A stretch of 64,000 bases of DNA from Myxococcus stipitatus. Its GTDB lineage: Bacteria; Myxococcota; Myxococcia; Myxococcales; Myxococcaceae. Location: assembly GCF_038561935.1 (NCBI RefSeq), contig NZ_CP102770.1, positions 3,534,001-3,598,000 of the forward strand, written 5' to 3'. Within the stretch, counting starts at the first letter, position 1. Each line of letters starts with the position of its first letter. Both the position numbers and the translations under genes were made by a program. Below the pieces are notes generated by a model. The model had not been told where the DNA came from, made no database searches, and saw nothing but the letters and a program-made list of their open reading frames with translations. Positions 49,007 to 57,007 of this stretch are shown here, piece after piece.

Positions 49007-49843
49007 TTGCCACTGGGCGAAGACAGAAAGGCCATTCTCACCAAGTACGGCCCCTACGTTCGGTCCCTCGCGGCGACCGTGCGCAAGCAGTTCAACGCCC
49101 AGCTCGAGCTGGACGAGCTGCTGGCCTACGGACAGATAGGCCTCCTGGAAGCAGCGGAGCGGTTCGACCCGAAGGTTGGCGCCAACTTCCTGACCTTCGC
49201 CCACTACCGCATCAAGGGCGCCATCTTCGACGGCCTGAGGAAGATGGGGGTGTTGCGGGGTTCGGACGCGCGAAACGCGTTCGTGGGAGAGCGGGCGGCG
49301 GCGTATCTGGGCAATTTGTCGGACCGCGAGTCGGGTTCAAGCAACCGCGGCAGCTCATTCGACGATGATGTCAGTGACATCTCGGATGCGGTGCAGGGGT
49401 TGGCGATGGTGTTCGCCTCCAGTCTGGAGGGGGCGGACAGCTCCGGGTACACGGATGAGTCCCTTCCGGCCGATGTCCGGCTGGAGATGGAGCAGCTGAA
49501 GACGCGGGTGCGGGCGGCGATCGAGAAGCTCCCCGAGAAGGAGCGCAAGCTCCTCCAGGGGTATTACTTCCAGGGCAGGACGCTGGAAGATGCCGGGGCG
49601 GAAATCGGGCAGTCGAAGAGTTGGGCCTCGCGGCTTCATGCGCGAGCCATCGACCGGCTCAAGGAACTCTTGAACGAGGAGGAGGAACTCCCTCCCACCT
49701 CGACGGATGCAAGGAGGCTGTCACATGGCGGGTCCGATGGCGGGCGTCTCCGCGGCGCAGGTGGCTCAGCAAAAGCTGCAGGATCAGAGCGTCCAGCAGA
49801 CGAACAAGCAGGGCGTGTCGAAGTTCGACGGAGTTCTCGCTGA
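49007..49843 (+). CDS. FliA/WhiG-type sigma factor
   Basis: A 278-residue alternative sigma-70-family factor. Region 2 ('ELDELLAYGQIGLLEAAERFDP...FLTFAHYRIKGAIFDGLRKM', about residues 33-80) is very like FliA and WhiG. Region 4 ('LPEKERKLLQGYYFQGRTL' and 'SKSWASRLHARAIDRLKELL') is at about residues 170-225. The linker contains a ~45-residue Ser/Asp-rich insertion. The start is TTG 49007, the only upstream candidate that keeps the frame. The last ~40 residues are Gly/Arg-rich and overlap sctI by 119 bases in another frame. It probably directs transcription of T3SS genes. Confidence 0.85.
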   Translation: MPLGEDRKAILTKYGPYVRSLAATVRKQFNAQLELDELLAYGQIGLLEAAERFDPKVGANFLTFAHYRIKGAIFDGLRKMGVLRGSDARNAFVGERAAAYLGNLSDRESGSSNRGSSFDDDVSDISDAVQGLAMVFASSLEGADSSGYTDESLPADVRLEMEQLKTRVRAAIEKLPEKERKLLQGYYFQGRTLEDAGAEIGQSKSWASRLHARAIDRLKELLNEEEELPPTSTDARRLSHGGSDGGRLRGAGGSAKAAGSERPADEQAGRVEVRRSSR

Positions 49844-50276
49844 CAAGGCGCAGGGCGCCGGTCAGGTCGACGCGACCCAGGGTGTGAACAAGGCCCAGGC
49901 GACCCAGAAGACGGACGCCGTGCGCCAGGTGGAGACCGTCAACAAGACGGAGAAGGCCGCCCTCAACAAGGTGAACGCCGCCGCCACCCAGCCGGTGTCC
50001 GCGAAGGCCGCCGAGCCCGTTGCCGCCAAGACGGAGACGGGGAAGACGGGCAAGACCTCCGACATGATGTCGCAGGTGATTGGCGACCTGGAGAAGGGCC
50101 AGGGCAACCTGGAGAAGATCATCTCCCAGGCCTCCAGCGGCAAGCAGTTCTCCAACGCCGAGCTGCTCTCGCTCCAGGCGTCCATGTATCAGTACACGCA
50201 GCAGTTGGACCTGACGAGCAAGGTGGTGGAGAAGGCCACCACGGGTCTCAAGGACGTCGTCAAGACGCAGGTCTGA
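49725..50276 (+). CDS. sctI: T3SS inner-rod protein SctI
   Basis: A 183-residue protein. The first ~125 residues are Gln/Lys/Ala/Thr-rich and probably unstructured. The last ~40 ('LLSLQASMYQYTQQLDLTSK' and 'VVEKATTGLKDVVKTQV') match the conserved C-terminus of YscI/HrpB/PrgJ inner-rod proteins, which start needle assembly inside the basal body. Family members are usually 80-150 residues, so the N-terminus is long. ATG 49725 is fixed by AAGGAGG seven bases upstream. It begins within the sigma-factor gene. Confidence 0.82.
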   Translation: MAGPMAGVSAAQVAQQKLQDQSVQQTNKQGVSKFDGVLADKAQGAGQVDATQGVNKAQATQKTDAVRQVETVNKTEKAALNKVNAAATQPVSAKAAEPVAAKTETGKTGKTSDMMSQVIGDLEKGQGNLEKIISQASSGKQFSNAELLSLQASMYQYTQQLDLTSKVVEKATTGLKDVVKTQV

Positions 50277-50306
50277 TTCACTCCACGTCCTCGGTGGCGC
50301 TTGACG

Positions 50307-50341
50307 AAGGGCGACCTCTCCTGGTTGGAGGGGGCGCCCTT
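50307..50341 (+). terminator. Terminator between sctI and sctJ
   Basis: Arms 50307-50321 and 50327-50341 pair in 14 of 15 positions with a 5-nt loop, and CCGCGTTTT follows. It separates the needle/sigma/rod group from the basal-body genes, or attenuates read-through. Confidence 0.75.
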
Positions 50342-50378
50342 CCGCGTTTTCCGAGGCCCTAGTAAGCTCCCTCCGCCC

Positions 50379-51191
50379 ATGATTCGCCGACCGCAAGCGT
50401 TCGCCGCCCCGCTTCTCGCCCTCGTGCTCGTGACGGGCTGTCACATCGAGCTCCAGCACGAGTTGAGCGAGGCGGACGCGAACGAAATCTACGTCCTGCT
50501 CAGCAAGAACGGCATCAACGCGAAGAAGGAGAAGGAGGAGGGTGGCAACGAGGTGCGGTTCATGATCACCGTGCCCAAGACCGACGCCGCCGAAGCCGCG
50601 GAGCTGCTCAAGCTCAACTCGCTTCCCCGACCGGTGGAGAAGGGCCTGTCCCACTTCGCCAAGGGAAGCATGGTCCCCACCGCCACGGAGGAGCGCGCGA
50701 TGCTCCTGAAGGCCATGGCGGGTGAGGTCTCCAACGCGCTCAACCAGATTGACGGGGTGCTGGAGGCTCGCGCCATCGTCAGCGTGCCGGAGAACAACGA
50801 CCTGACGCAGCCGGAGAACAAGCCGCTGCCGTCCGCGTCCGTGTTCATCAAGTACCGCGTGGGCGAGGGAGGCAAGGCGCCCATCGACGAGGCCCGGGTG
50901 AAGGAGTTCGTCGCCGCCGCGGTGCCGGAGCTGAAGCCGGAGGCGGTGCGGGTGTTGATGACGGCCGCGCAGGGACCCAAGGCGGAGAAGACGGACGAGA
51001 ACCGTCAGCAGGACGTGCTGGGGCTGCGGATGACCGCGTCGAGCGCCGGCCAGTTCAAGCTGATGATGGGCGGCGTGGGCCTGCTGATGGCGCTGATGAT
51101 GGGCCTGACCGTGTGGTCGATGACGCGAGGGGGTGGTGGCTCTCCCGCGCCCAAGACGGGACGTCCCCGCGTTCGCCCCCCCGAGGCCTGA
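50379..51191 (+). CDS. sctJ: T3SS inner-ring lipoprotein SctJ
   Basis: A 270-residue protein. The lipobox 'VTGC' closes a short signal, followed by two ring-building domains of the YscJ/FliF type. The first carries 'LSEADANEIYVLLSKNGINA' in part, and 'ALNQIDGVLEARAIVSVPENN' with 'SASVFIKYR' is diagnostic for the second. A C-terminal transmembrane helix ('GGVGLLMALMMGLTVWSM', about residues 225-245) and a basic tail follow. It forms the inner-membrane ring of the basal body. The length and topology match injectisome SctJ rather than the longer flagellar FliF. Confidence 0.9.
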   Translation: MIRRPQAFAAPLLALVLVTGCHIELQHELSEADANEIYVLLSKNGINAKKEKEEGGNEVRFMITVPKTDAAEAAELLKLNSLPRPVEKGLSHFAKGSMVPTATEERAMLLKAMAGEVSNALNQIDGVLEARAIVSVPENNDLTQPENKPLPSASVFIKYRVGEGGKAPIDEARVKEFVAAAVPELKPEAVRVLMTAAQGPKAEKTDENRQQDVLGLRMTASSAGQFKLMMGGVGLLMALMMGLTVWSMTRGGGGSPAPKTGRPRVRPPEA

Positions 51192-51262
51192 CGCCTTTCG
51201 CCCCTCCCGGTGGGGCGTCTTCTTTCTCCCAGCGGGCGTCCGTGGGGCCCGCGAGGTGACGT

Positions 51263-53479
51263 TTGGACTCGTTCTTCACCTCGCTCAGCAAGCGCCAGAG
51301 CATGTTGCTCCTGACCGCCGTCACCTTCGGTGGCCAGGAGAGCTTGGGGGCGATGGAGCACCTTCCGGCGGAGGAGGGGGACCTGCTGCGCCATCGTGCG
51401 CAGGAGCTCCTCCAGATTCCGCGCGACAAGCGCATCCCCGCGCTGGTGCAGGAAATCAAGCGGCTGGTGAAGGACCGCCGAGGCCAGCTGTGGGGCGCGG
51501 AGCCGGAGCGTCTGGCCGCACTGCTGCAGCGTGAGCGCGGGGCGCTGATGGAGATCGTCCTCCGCGCGCTCCCCGCTGCGCTGGCGGAGGCAGTGCGAGG
51601 GCACCTGCCGCCCACCCGCGTGAAGCTCACCCGCGAGGTGCGGCCGCAGATCCTCGACATCGTCCGGTGGAAGCTGGAGGAGACGCTGGCCCGTGAGTCG
51701 GGGGCCTCGCAGTCGGCCGGCTTCAAGTTCGCCGACGTGCTCATGCTTCAGCAGCGGGAGCTGCTCACGGTGTGTGACAGGTTGGGCGCGCGGGTCCTCG
51801 GTCCGGCCCTGGCGGGCCTGCCCGACGCGGAGCGGGAGGCGCTGTTCGAGCCCTTGCCTCCGGACCTGAAGCTGCTCGCCACCAAGTCCGTGGCGGCGAA
51901 CGCGCCGCGCAAGCTGCCCGAGGAGGACGCGCGGGCGCAGCTGGAGCTGCATGACGGGTTGAAGAATCCCGCGGGCTCCATCCGGAGCGCGGGTGTGCAG
52001 CGGCTGGCGCGTGCGTGTGTGGCCCAGTCCCCTGAGTTCGCCGCGCGCATGCTGGAGAAGTACCGGGGCGAGTTTGGCGGGTTGATCGCGAAGTGGGTGC
52101 GCGAGGAGCGCATCCGCCCGACGGCGCGCGGGGACGGTGGTCGTACCGACATCGTCATGGACCTGGAGCGGCTGGCTTCGCGGGGGCTCATCGAGCGTCC
52201 CGTGCGCCTGGCGACCCCTCCGCCTCCGCGTCAGTCCGCGGTGCTTCCGCCGCCTCCGGGCGCCCGCAAGGCCGCCGCGGCCGCGCAGCAGGCCTCCAGT
52301 GGCGCTCCGGCCCGTGAGGCCCCTGCCGCCCAGCGCGAGGCCCCTGCGGCGCCTCGCGAGGCCTCGGGTGCGCCAGCTCGCGCCCCGGCCGCGGCTGCTC
52401 GCACGGGTGTCCCAGGCGCGTCTCGTGCGCCGGGAAGGGCCGGCGCCGCCAGTCGCCAGCCTCAAGCGGCTGAGCCCGCGGCGCGCCGTGACTTCATGGC
52501 GGAGCGTGCCGCGAGGAGCGCGGGCGCGATGTCCAGCCGCGAGCCCGCGCGTCCCAAGGACGGCGCCGCGGATGGATCCGCGATGCACCGCATGCCTGCC
52601 CGGCGCGATGCCACGTCGGCCTCGCCGGCTCCGGGGGCGCCACGCGGCACCTCGGCCGGTGCTCGACGCGAGCCCGGCGCGGGTGGGGCACGGAGAGAGG
52701 GCGAGGGTCCCGAGCCCCGGGCCAGCCGAGCAGGGGGCGCGGATCCTCAGGGCGCTCGCATCGGACCTCCCCCCTCGCGCCTGGGTGGGGCACGTCCTCG
52801 TCCCTCGGCACCAGCAGGGGAGGGCGAGTCCGCGACGCCTCCCGCGCGGGATGGCTCGCGGATCGGAGCCGCGCCGGAGGGCTCGCGAGTGCAGCGCTCG
52901 GCGGATGGGTCCCGCGTGGGTGCGGCGCCCGATGGTTCGCGAGTGCAGCGCTCGGCGGATGGGTCCCGCGTGGGTGCGGCGCCCGATGGTTCGCGCGTAC
53001 AGCGCTCGGCGGACGGGTCTCGCGTGGGCGCGGCGCCGGAGGGCTCGCGCGTGCAGCGCTCGGCGGATGGCTCTCGCGTGGGTGCGGCGCCGGAGGGCTC
53101 TCAAGTTCAGCGCTCCCCGGAGGGGTCTCGCGTCCAGCGCCAGCCCGAGGACGCCTCCCGCTCGTCGCGTGTCCGGCTTCGGCCGGAGCAGAACGCGGCC
53201 CAGGCGGAGCCGGAGGAGGGGTCTCGCGTGTTCCGTTCTCGCTCCTCGGTCAGCATCAGCTCCGTCCGGGTGGACCCAGCCCTGGAGGGCCAGCGCCAGC
53301 AGGAGCGGCCGCCCAGGGTGTTGGCTGGCCGCTCAACGACTTCCCCCGGGTCACATCCTCCGGCGGGAGGGCGTGAGGAGGGGACGTCCGTGCAGCGCCG
53401 CCCCCGCTCCCCGAGTGATTCGGACCGGCCCGCGTCTTCCGGTCCCGGAGGGCGTGGACCGCGGGGCGGAACGCGCTAG
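51263..53479 (+). CDS. FliG-like / SctK-position protein with tandem-repeat tail
   Basis: A 738-residue protein between sctJ and sctL, the slot of SctK. The first ~330 residues are helical with FliG-like signature phrases ('LGAMEHLPAEEGDLLRHRAQE', 'EIVLRALPAALAEAVRGHLP'). From about residue 330 it is Ala/Pro/Arg-rich and disordered, including five near-perfect 18-residue repeats (residues 530-619) of type D-G-S-R-V-G-A-A-P-D/E-G-S-R-V-Q-R-S-A. The start is TTG 51263 with GAGGTGA just upstream. A cytoplasmic docking role for SctJ and the sorting platform is inferred; the repeats have no known function. Confidence 0.65.
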   Translation: MDSFFTSLSKRQSMLLLTAVTFGGQESLGAMEHLPAEEGDLLRHRAQELLQIPRDKRIPALVQEIKRLVKDRRGQLWGAEPERLAALLQRERGALMEIVLRALPAALAEAVRGHLPPTRVKLTREVRPQILDIVRWKLEETLARESGASQSAGFKFADVLMLQQRELLTVCDRLGARVLGPALAGLPDAEREALFEPLPPDLKLLATKSVAANAPRKLPEEDARAQLELHDGLKNPAGSIRSAGVQRLARACVAQSPEFAARMLEKYRGEFGGLIAKWVREERIRPTARGDGGRTDIVMDLERLASRGLIERPVRLATPPPPRQSAVLPPPPGARKAAAAAQQASSGAPAREAPAAQREAPAAPREASGAPARAPAAAARTGVPGASRAPGRAGAASRQPQAAEPAARRDFMAERAARSAGAMSSREPARPKDGAADGSAMHRMPARRDATSASPAPGAPRGTSAGARREPGAGGARREGEGPEPRASRAGGADPQGARIGPPPSRLGGARPRPSAPAGEGESATPPARDGSRIGAAPEGSRVQRSADGSRVGAAPDGSRVQRSADGSRVGAAPDGSRVQRSADGSRVGAAPEGSRVQRSADGSRVGAAPEGSQVQRSPEGSRVQRQPEDASRSSRVRLRPEQNAAQAEPEEGSRVFRSRSSVSISSVRVDPALEGQRQQERPPRVLAGRSTTSPGSHPPAGGREEGTSVQRRPRSPSDSDRPASSGPGGRGPRGGTR
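52850..53119 (+). repeat. Five in-frame 54-bp tandem repeats
   Basis: Units start at 52850, 52904, 52958, 53012 and 53066; each encodes 18 residues (type DGSRVGAAPDGSRVQRSA), with an internal half-repeat 'xGSRV'. The unit length is a multiple of three, so copy number can change without breaking the gene. A degenerate sixth unit follows. Confidence 0.9.
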
Positions 53480-53503
53480 CATCCGGCGCGCAAGGAGCGG
53501 CGC

Positions 53504-54178
53504 ATGGCGATCGGCAAGGTGATCAAGGGAGATGGGACGGCCGACTCGTCCCTCGTGACGGAGCGGCCGGTGCTGCGGCCCCCGCGCGCGGGGGTGATGA
53601 ACGCGGAGGTCTTCGAGGCGCGGCAAGGAGCCCAGGCCATCCTCGAGGACGCCCAGCGCGAGAAGGAGCGCATCCTCGCGGAGGCGCAGCGCGAGCGGGA
53701 GGAGCTGCTGGCGAAGACGCGCGAGCAGGGGCGGCAGGAGGGCCTGGCCCAGGCCACGGAGATCATCCTCCGCGCGAAGCTCCAGGCTGGGGAGATCCTC
53801 GGCTCGTACGAGAAGGACGTCATCGCGCTGGGGCTGCGCGTCGGCGAGAAGATCATCGGCCGGAGCCTGGAGAAGGACCCGGACCTGATGCTGGAGCTGT
53901 GCGCGGCGGCCATCGACAACCTGCGCAGCGCCCGCTCCATGATTCTGCGGGTCCACCCCAAGACGGCGGCCGTGCTCCGGGCCAAGAAGCCCGTGCTGAT
54001 GGAGCTCATCGGCCGCGCGGTGGATGTCGCCATCAAGGAGGACCCGGAGGTTGCTCCGGTGGGCTGCATCGTCCAGACGGAGTTCGGCACCGTGGACGCG
54101 CAGCTCCCGACGCAGCTCGAGATGCTCCAGAGCGTGTTGTTGCCGGACCAGAACGGCCCGAAGGAAGGCCCGGCCTGA
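53504..54178 (+). CDS. sctL: T3SS ATPase regulator SctL (FliH-like)
   Basis: A 224-residue cytoplasmic protein. A Glu/Arg-rich coiled coil (about residues 45-105: 'AQREKERILAEAQREREELL') precedes the FliH/YscL C-domain ('LGLRVGEKIIGRSLEKDPDLM', 'LRVHPKTAAVL', 'DPEVAPVGCIVQTEFGTVDA'). SctL dimers bind SctN and the SctQ sorting platform. The length is typical. ATG 53504 lies 24 bases after the preceding stop and 25 bases separate it from sctN. Confidence 0.9.
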   Translation: MAIGKVIKGDGTADSSLVTERPVLRPPRAGVMNAEVFEARQGAQAILEDAQREKERILAEAQREREELLAKTREQGRQEGLAQATEIILRAKLQAGEILGSYEKDVIALGLRVGEKIIGRSLEKDPDLMLELCAAAIDNLRSARSMILRVHPKTAAVLRAKKPVLMELIGRAVDVAIKEDPEVAPVGCIVQTEFGTVDAQLPTQLEMLQSVLLPDQNGPKEGPA

Positions 54179-54203
54179 TCCGCGGCGGGAAGGAAGCACG
54201 TCC

Positions 54204-55517
54204 ATGGCCATCGACCTCTCGCATTACTTCGACCTCATCAAGGACGCGCAGACCGTCCGCGTCCGGGGCCGCGTCACCGAGCTGACGGGCCTCATCATCA
54301 AGGCGAGCGTCCCCAACGTCCGCGTGGGCGAGCTGGTGCTCATCAAGAGCCGCTCCCGTGGCTCCGTGAAGGCGGAGGTCGTGGGTTTTCAGGGGGATGA
54401 GGTGATGCTCATGCCCCTGGGCGAGCTGTACGGCATCGGCCCGGACAGTGAAGTCATCCCCACCGGCAAGCCCCTGAGCATCAAGTGTGGCGAGGCGCTC
54501 CTGGGGCGCGTGCTCAACGGCATCGGCGAGCCGATGGACGGCAGCGCGCTGCCCGAAGAGGGCCTCATCGACTGGTCCGTGGACCGCGACTGTCCGGACC
54601 CGTTCACCCGTCAGCGCATCGAGCGGCCGCTGCCCCTGGGCGTGCGCTGCATCGACGGACTGCTCACCGTGGGCGAGGGCCAGCGCGTCGGACTCTTCGC
54701 CGGCTCCGGCGTCGGCAAGTCCACGCTGATGGGACAGATAGCGCGCAACACCCAGGCCGACCTGTGCGTCGTGGCGCTCATCGGCGAGCGTGGTCGCGAA
54801 GTGCGAGAGTTCATCGAAGACGCGATGGGCGAGGAGGGCATGAAGCGCTCCGTGCTGGTCTGCGCGACCTCCGACCAGCCCAGCCTCGTGCGTCTGCGCG
54901 CCGCGTACGTCGCCACGGCCATCGCCGAGTACTTCCGCGAGCGCGGCGGCAACGTCCTCTTCATGCTCGACACCGTCACGCGTCTGGCGCGTGCCCAGCG
55001 TGAGATTGGCCTCGCGGTGGGCGAGCCCCCGGCCCGTCAAGGCTACCCGCCGAGTGTGTTCTCCATGCTGCCGCGCATCCTGGAGCGCACGGGCAACTCG
55101 GCGAAGGGCAAGTGCACCGCCATCTACACGTGCCTCGTGGCCGGCGGTGACATGGAAGAGCCCATCGCCGACGAAGTCCGCGGTATTCTCGACGGTCACT
55201 TCATCCTCAACCGCGCGCTGGGTGAGCGGAACCAGTGGCCCGCGATGGACGTGCTGGCCAGCCTCAGCCGTGTGATGAGCGGCATCGTCAGCAAGGAGCA
55301 CAAGAAGGCGGCGGGGAAGCTGCGCGAGACGCTCTCCACCTACGAGAAGCAGCGCGACCTCATCCTGCTGGGCGCCTACCAGTACGGGACGGACCCCCGC
55401 ACCGACTACGCCATCGACAAGTACGACGCCATCATCGACTTCCTCAAGCAGGACACCCACTCCAACTCCGGCTTCGAGGAGACGGTGGAGCAGCTGGTGG
55501 CGTTGTTCGAGGAGTGA
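54204..55517 (+). CDS. sctN: T3SS ATPase SctN
   Basis: A 437-residue AAA/F1-type hexameric ATPase that unfolds and feeds substrates to the export gate. Walker A is 'GLFAGSGVGKST' (about residues 163-174), Walker B 'VLFMLDTVTR', and the 'GERGREVREFIED' catalytic-Glu region is present, as are the family motifs 'PPARQGYPPSVFSMLPRILER' (in part) and 'DEVRGILDGHFILNR'. It resembles FliI and SctN about equally by eye; context decides SctN. ATG 54204 is preceded by AGGAAG. The reading frame continues upstream to 54024 but that part overlaps sctL. Confidence 0.94.
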   Translation: MAIDLSHYFDLIKDAQTVRVRGRVTELTGLIIKASVPNVRVGELVLIKSRSRGSVKAEVVGFQGDEVMLMPLGELYGIGPDSEVIPTGKPLSIKCGEALLGRVLNGIGEPMDGSALPEEGLIDWSVDRDCPDPFTRQRIERPLPLGVRCIDGLLTVGEGQRVGLFAGSGVGKSTLMGQIARNTQADLCVVALIGERGREVREFIEDAMGEEGMKRSVLVCATSDQPSLVRLRAAYVATAIAEYFRERGGNVLFMLDTVTRLARAQREIGLAVGEPPARQGYPPSVFSMLPRILERTGNSAKGKCTAIYTCLVAGGDMEEPIADEVRGILDGHFILNRALGERNQWPAMDVLASLSRVMSGIVSKEHKKAAGKLRETLSTYEKQRDLILLGAYQYGTDPRTDYAIDKYDAIIDFLKQDTHSNSGFEETVEQLVALFEE

Positions 55518-55591
55518 GCCCGGCCCGGAGGTGGAATCCGGCCACGGGACGGGGGTACACCTCGCCGAATCCGGGGTAGGATGGGTGGACC

Positions 55592-56080
55592 ATGCCCCCG
55601 TACCGGTTGCAGACCCTGCTGGACATGCGTGCCCGGGCCAAGGAGGAGGCCGAACAGGCCTTCTCCGACGCCATCAAGGCCCTGGAGCGGGAGAAGGCGG
55701 AGCTCCAGCGGCTGATGGACGAGCTGGAGCGGCGCAAGCGCGAGCGCAAGGAGAAGGTGGCCGCCTACCTCAAGGAGGTCATGGCCAAGGGCGCTGGCAT
55801 CAACGGCATGAACATGATGGGCCGCTTCGAGGAGCGCCTGAAGGACGAAGAGGCGCAGGTGGCGCTGGAGGTGGAGCGCCAGCGTGAAGCGGTGAAGGTG
55901 GCCGAGCGGGTCGTGGAGCAGCGGCGGCGGGAGATGGCCGAAGCGGCCAAGGAGCTCAAGGCCATCGAGAAGCACAAGGAGACCTGGCAGAAGCAGGTGA
56001 AGTACGAGCGCCAGCAGCGCGAGGAGCTCAACCAGGAGGAGATTGGCAACGCCTTGTTCCTGGCTCGCCAGCGCAAGTAA
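55592..56080 (+). CDS. sctO: T3SS stalk protein SctO (FliJ-like)
   Basis: A 162-residue coiled-coil protein, almost entirely helical and rich in Glu/Lys/Arg. 'YRLQTLLDMRARAKEEAEQAF' at the N-terminus and 'KHKETWQKQVKYERQQREELNQEE' (read in parts) near the C-terminus are typical of FliJ/YscO, the central stalk that links the ATPase to the export gate. A Gly/Met-rich break at about residues 68-78 forms the hairpin turn. It follows sctN as in other T3SS operons. Confidence 0.85.
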   Translation: MPPYRLQTLLDMRARAKEEAEQAFSDAIKALEREKAELQRLMDELERRKRERKEKVAAYLKEVMAKGAGINGMNMMGRFEERLKDEEAQVALEVERQREAVKVAERVVEQRRREMAEAAKELKAIEKHKETWQKQVKYERQQREELNQEEIGNALFLARQRK

Positions 56081-56113
56081 CCTGCCGCCACCCTTTCCCT
56101 CGGGAACGATGTC

Positions 56114-57007
56114 ATGAGCCGAGTCGACGACGACCGTGAAGCAGCGCGCCTGGCCGAGCGCATAATGCAGGAGAAGAAGATCGCCGAGGGCCAGGCGAAG
56201 AAGCGCCAGGAGGGTGCGTCCGCCTTCCAGAAGCTGATGCAGCCCCAGGCCCAGCCTCAGGCGACAGCTCCGGCTCCCGCCCCCCAGACGCCGGGTGCCT
56301 TCGCCCGTCAGGTGCTGGCCAAGGCCACCCAGCAGGGGAAGGCCTTCGGTGAGCAGGCCCAGCAGCCTCGCGCGGATGGCAACCCCGGGGGCCTGTCCCA
56401 GATGCAGCGCCGGGCGGACACCGGTGCCGCGGAGGGCCGCTCCGGCTCGCGCGCCGCGGACTCCAAGGAGGAGAAGCGCACCTCCGAGACGCGCGACAAG
56501 GACCTGAGCAAGGCGGAGACCGCGCTGGGACAGGTCAACGCGGAGAAGGGCGCGGTCATCCGGGCCGAGAACGACGCGAGCGGTGGCAAGGGCAGTGGCG
56601 GCGGTGGCAAGGACAAGAAGGAGGGCGGTGGTGGCGCGGAGATGGCGCCGGGCTTCCGCTTCAATCCCGCGCTGATGGCGCCGGTGCCGGTGGCCAAGCC
56701 CAAGGACACGGCGGGCTCCGAGCGGCTGCGCGCCATGGCCAGCGAGATTGCCCAGAAGATTGTCGAGCGCGTGCGCGTGGGCACCAACGCCGCGGGCCTG
56801 GCCGAGTTCCAGATCGACCTGCGCGGTGACGTGCTCAGCGGTCTGTCCATCAAGGTGAGCGCGAGGAACGGGAAGATTTCGGCCACCTTCAGCGGCACCA
56901 ACCGCGACGTGCTGAAGATGCTCGAGGAGCAGAGTGAAGGGCTGCGCACCGCGCTGGGAGGCCGTGGCCTGAAGCTGGAGACGGTCCGCTTCGAGGCCAA
57001 GACATGA
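56114..57007 (+). CDS. sctP: Needle-length regulator SctP (FliK-like)
   Basis: A 297-residue protein. Residues about 1-190 are Gln/Pro/Ala/Lys-rich and probably extended, as in ruler proteins. The C-terminal ~90 residues ('FQIDLRGDVLSGLSIKVSARNGKI' in parts, then 'LEEQSEGLRTALGGRGL') match the FliK/YscP T3S4 domain, which contacts SctU to switch substrate specificity. The stop overlaps the sctQ start by four bases (ATGA). The short ruler region suggests a short needle if it measures length. Confidence 0.82.
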   Translation: MSRVDDDREAARLAERIMQEKKIAEGQAKKRQEGASAFQKLMQPQAQPQATAPAPAPQTPGAFARQVLAKATQQGKAFGEQAQQPRADGNPGGLSQMQRRADTGAAEGRSGSRAADSKEEKRTSETRDKDLSKAETALGQVNAEKGAVIRAENDASGGKGSGGGGKDKKEGGGGAEMAPGFRFNPALMAPVPVAKPKDTAGSERLRAMASEIAQKIVERVRVGTNAAGLAEFQIDLRGDVLSGLSIKVSARNGKISATFSGTNRDVLKMLEEQSEGLRTALGGRGLKLETVRFEAKT

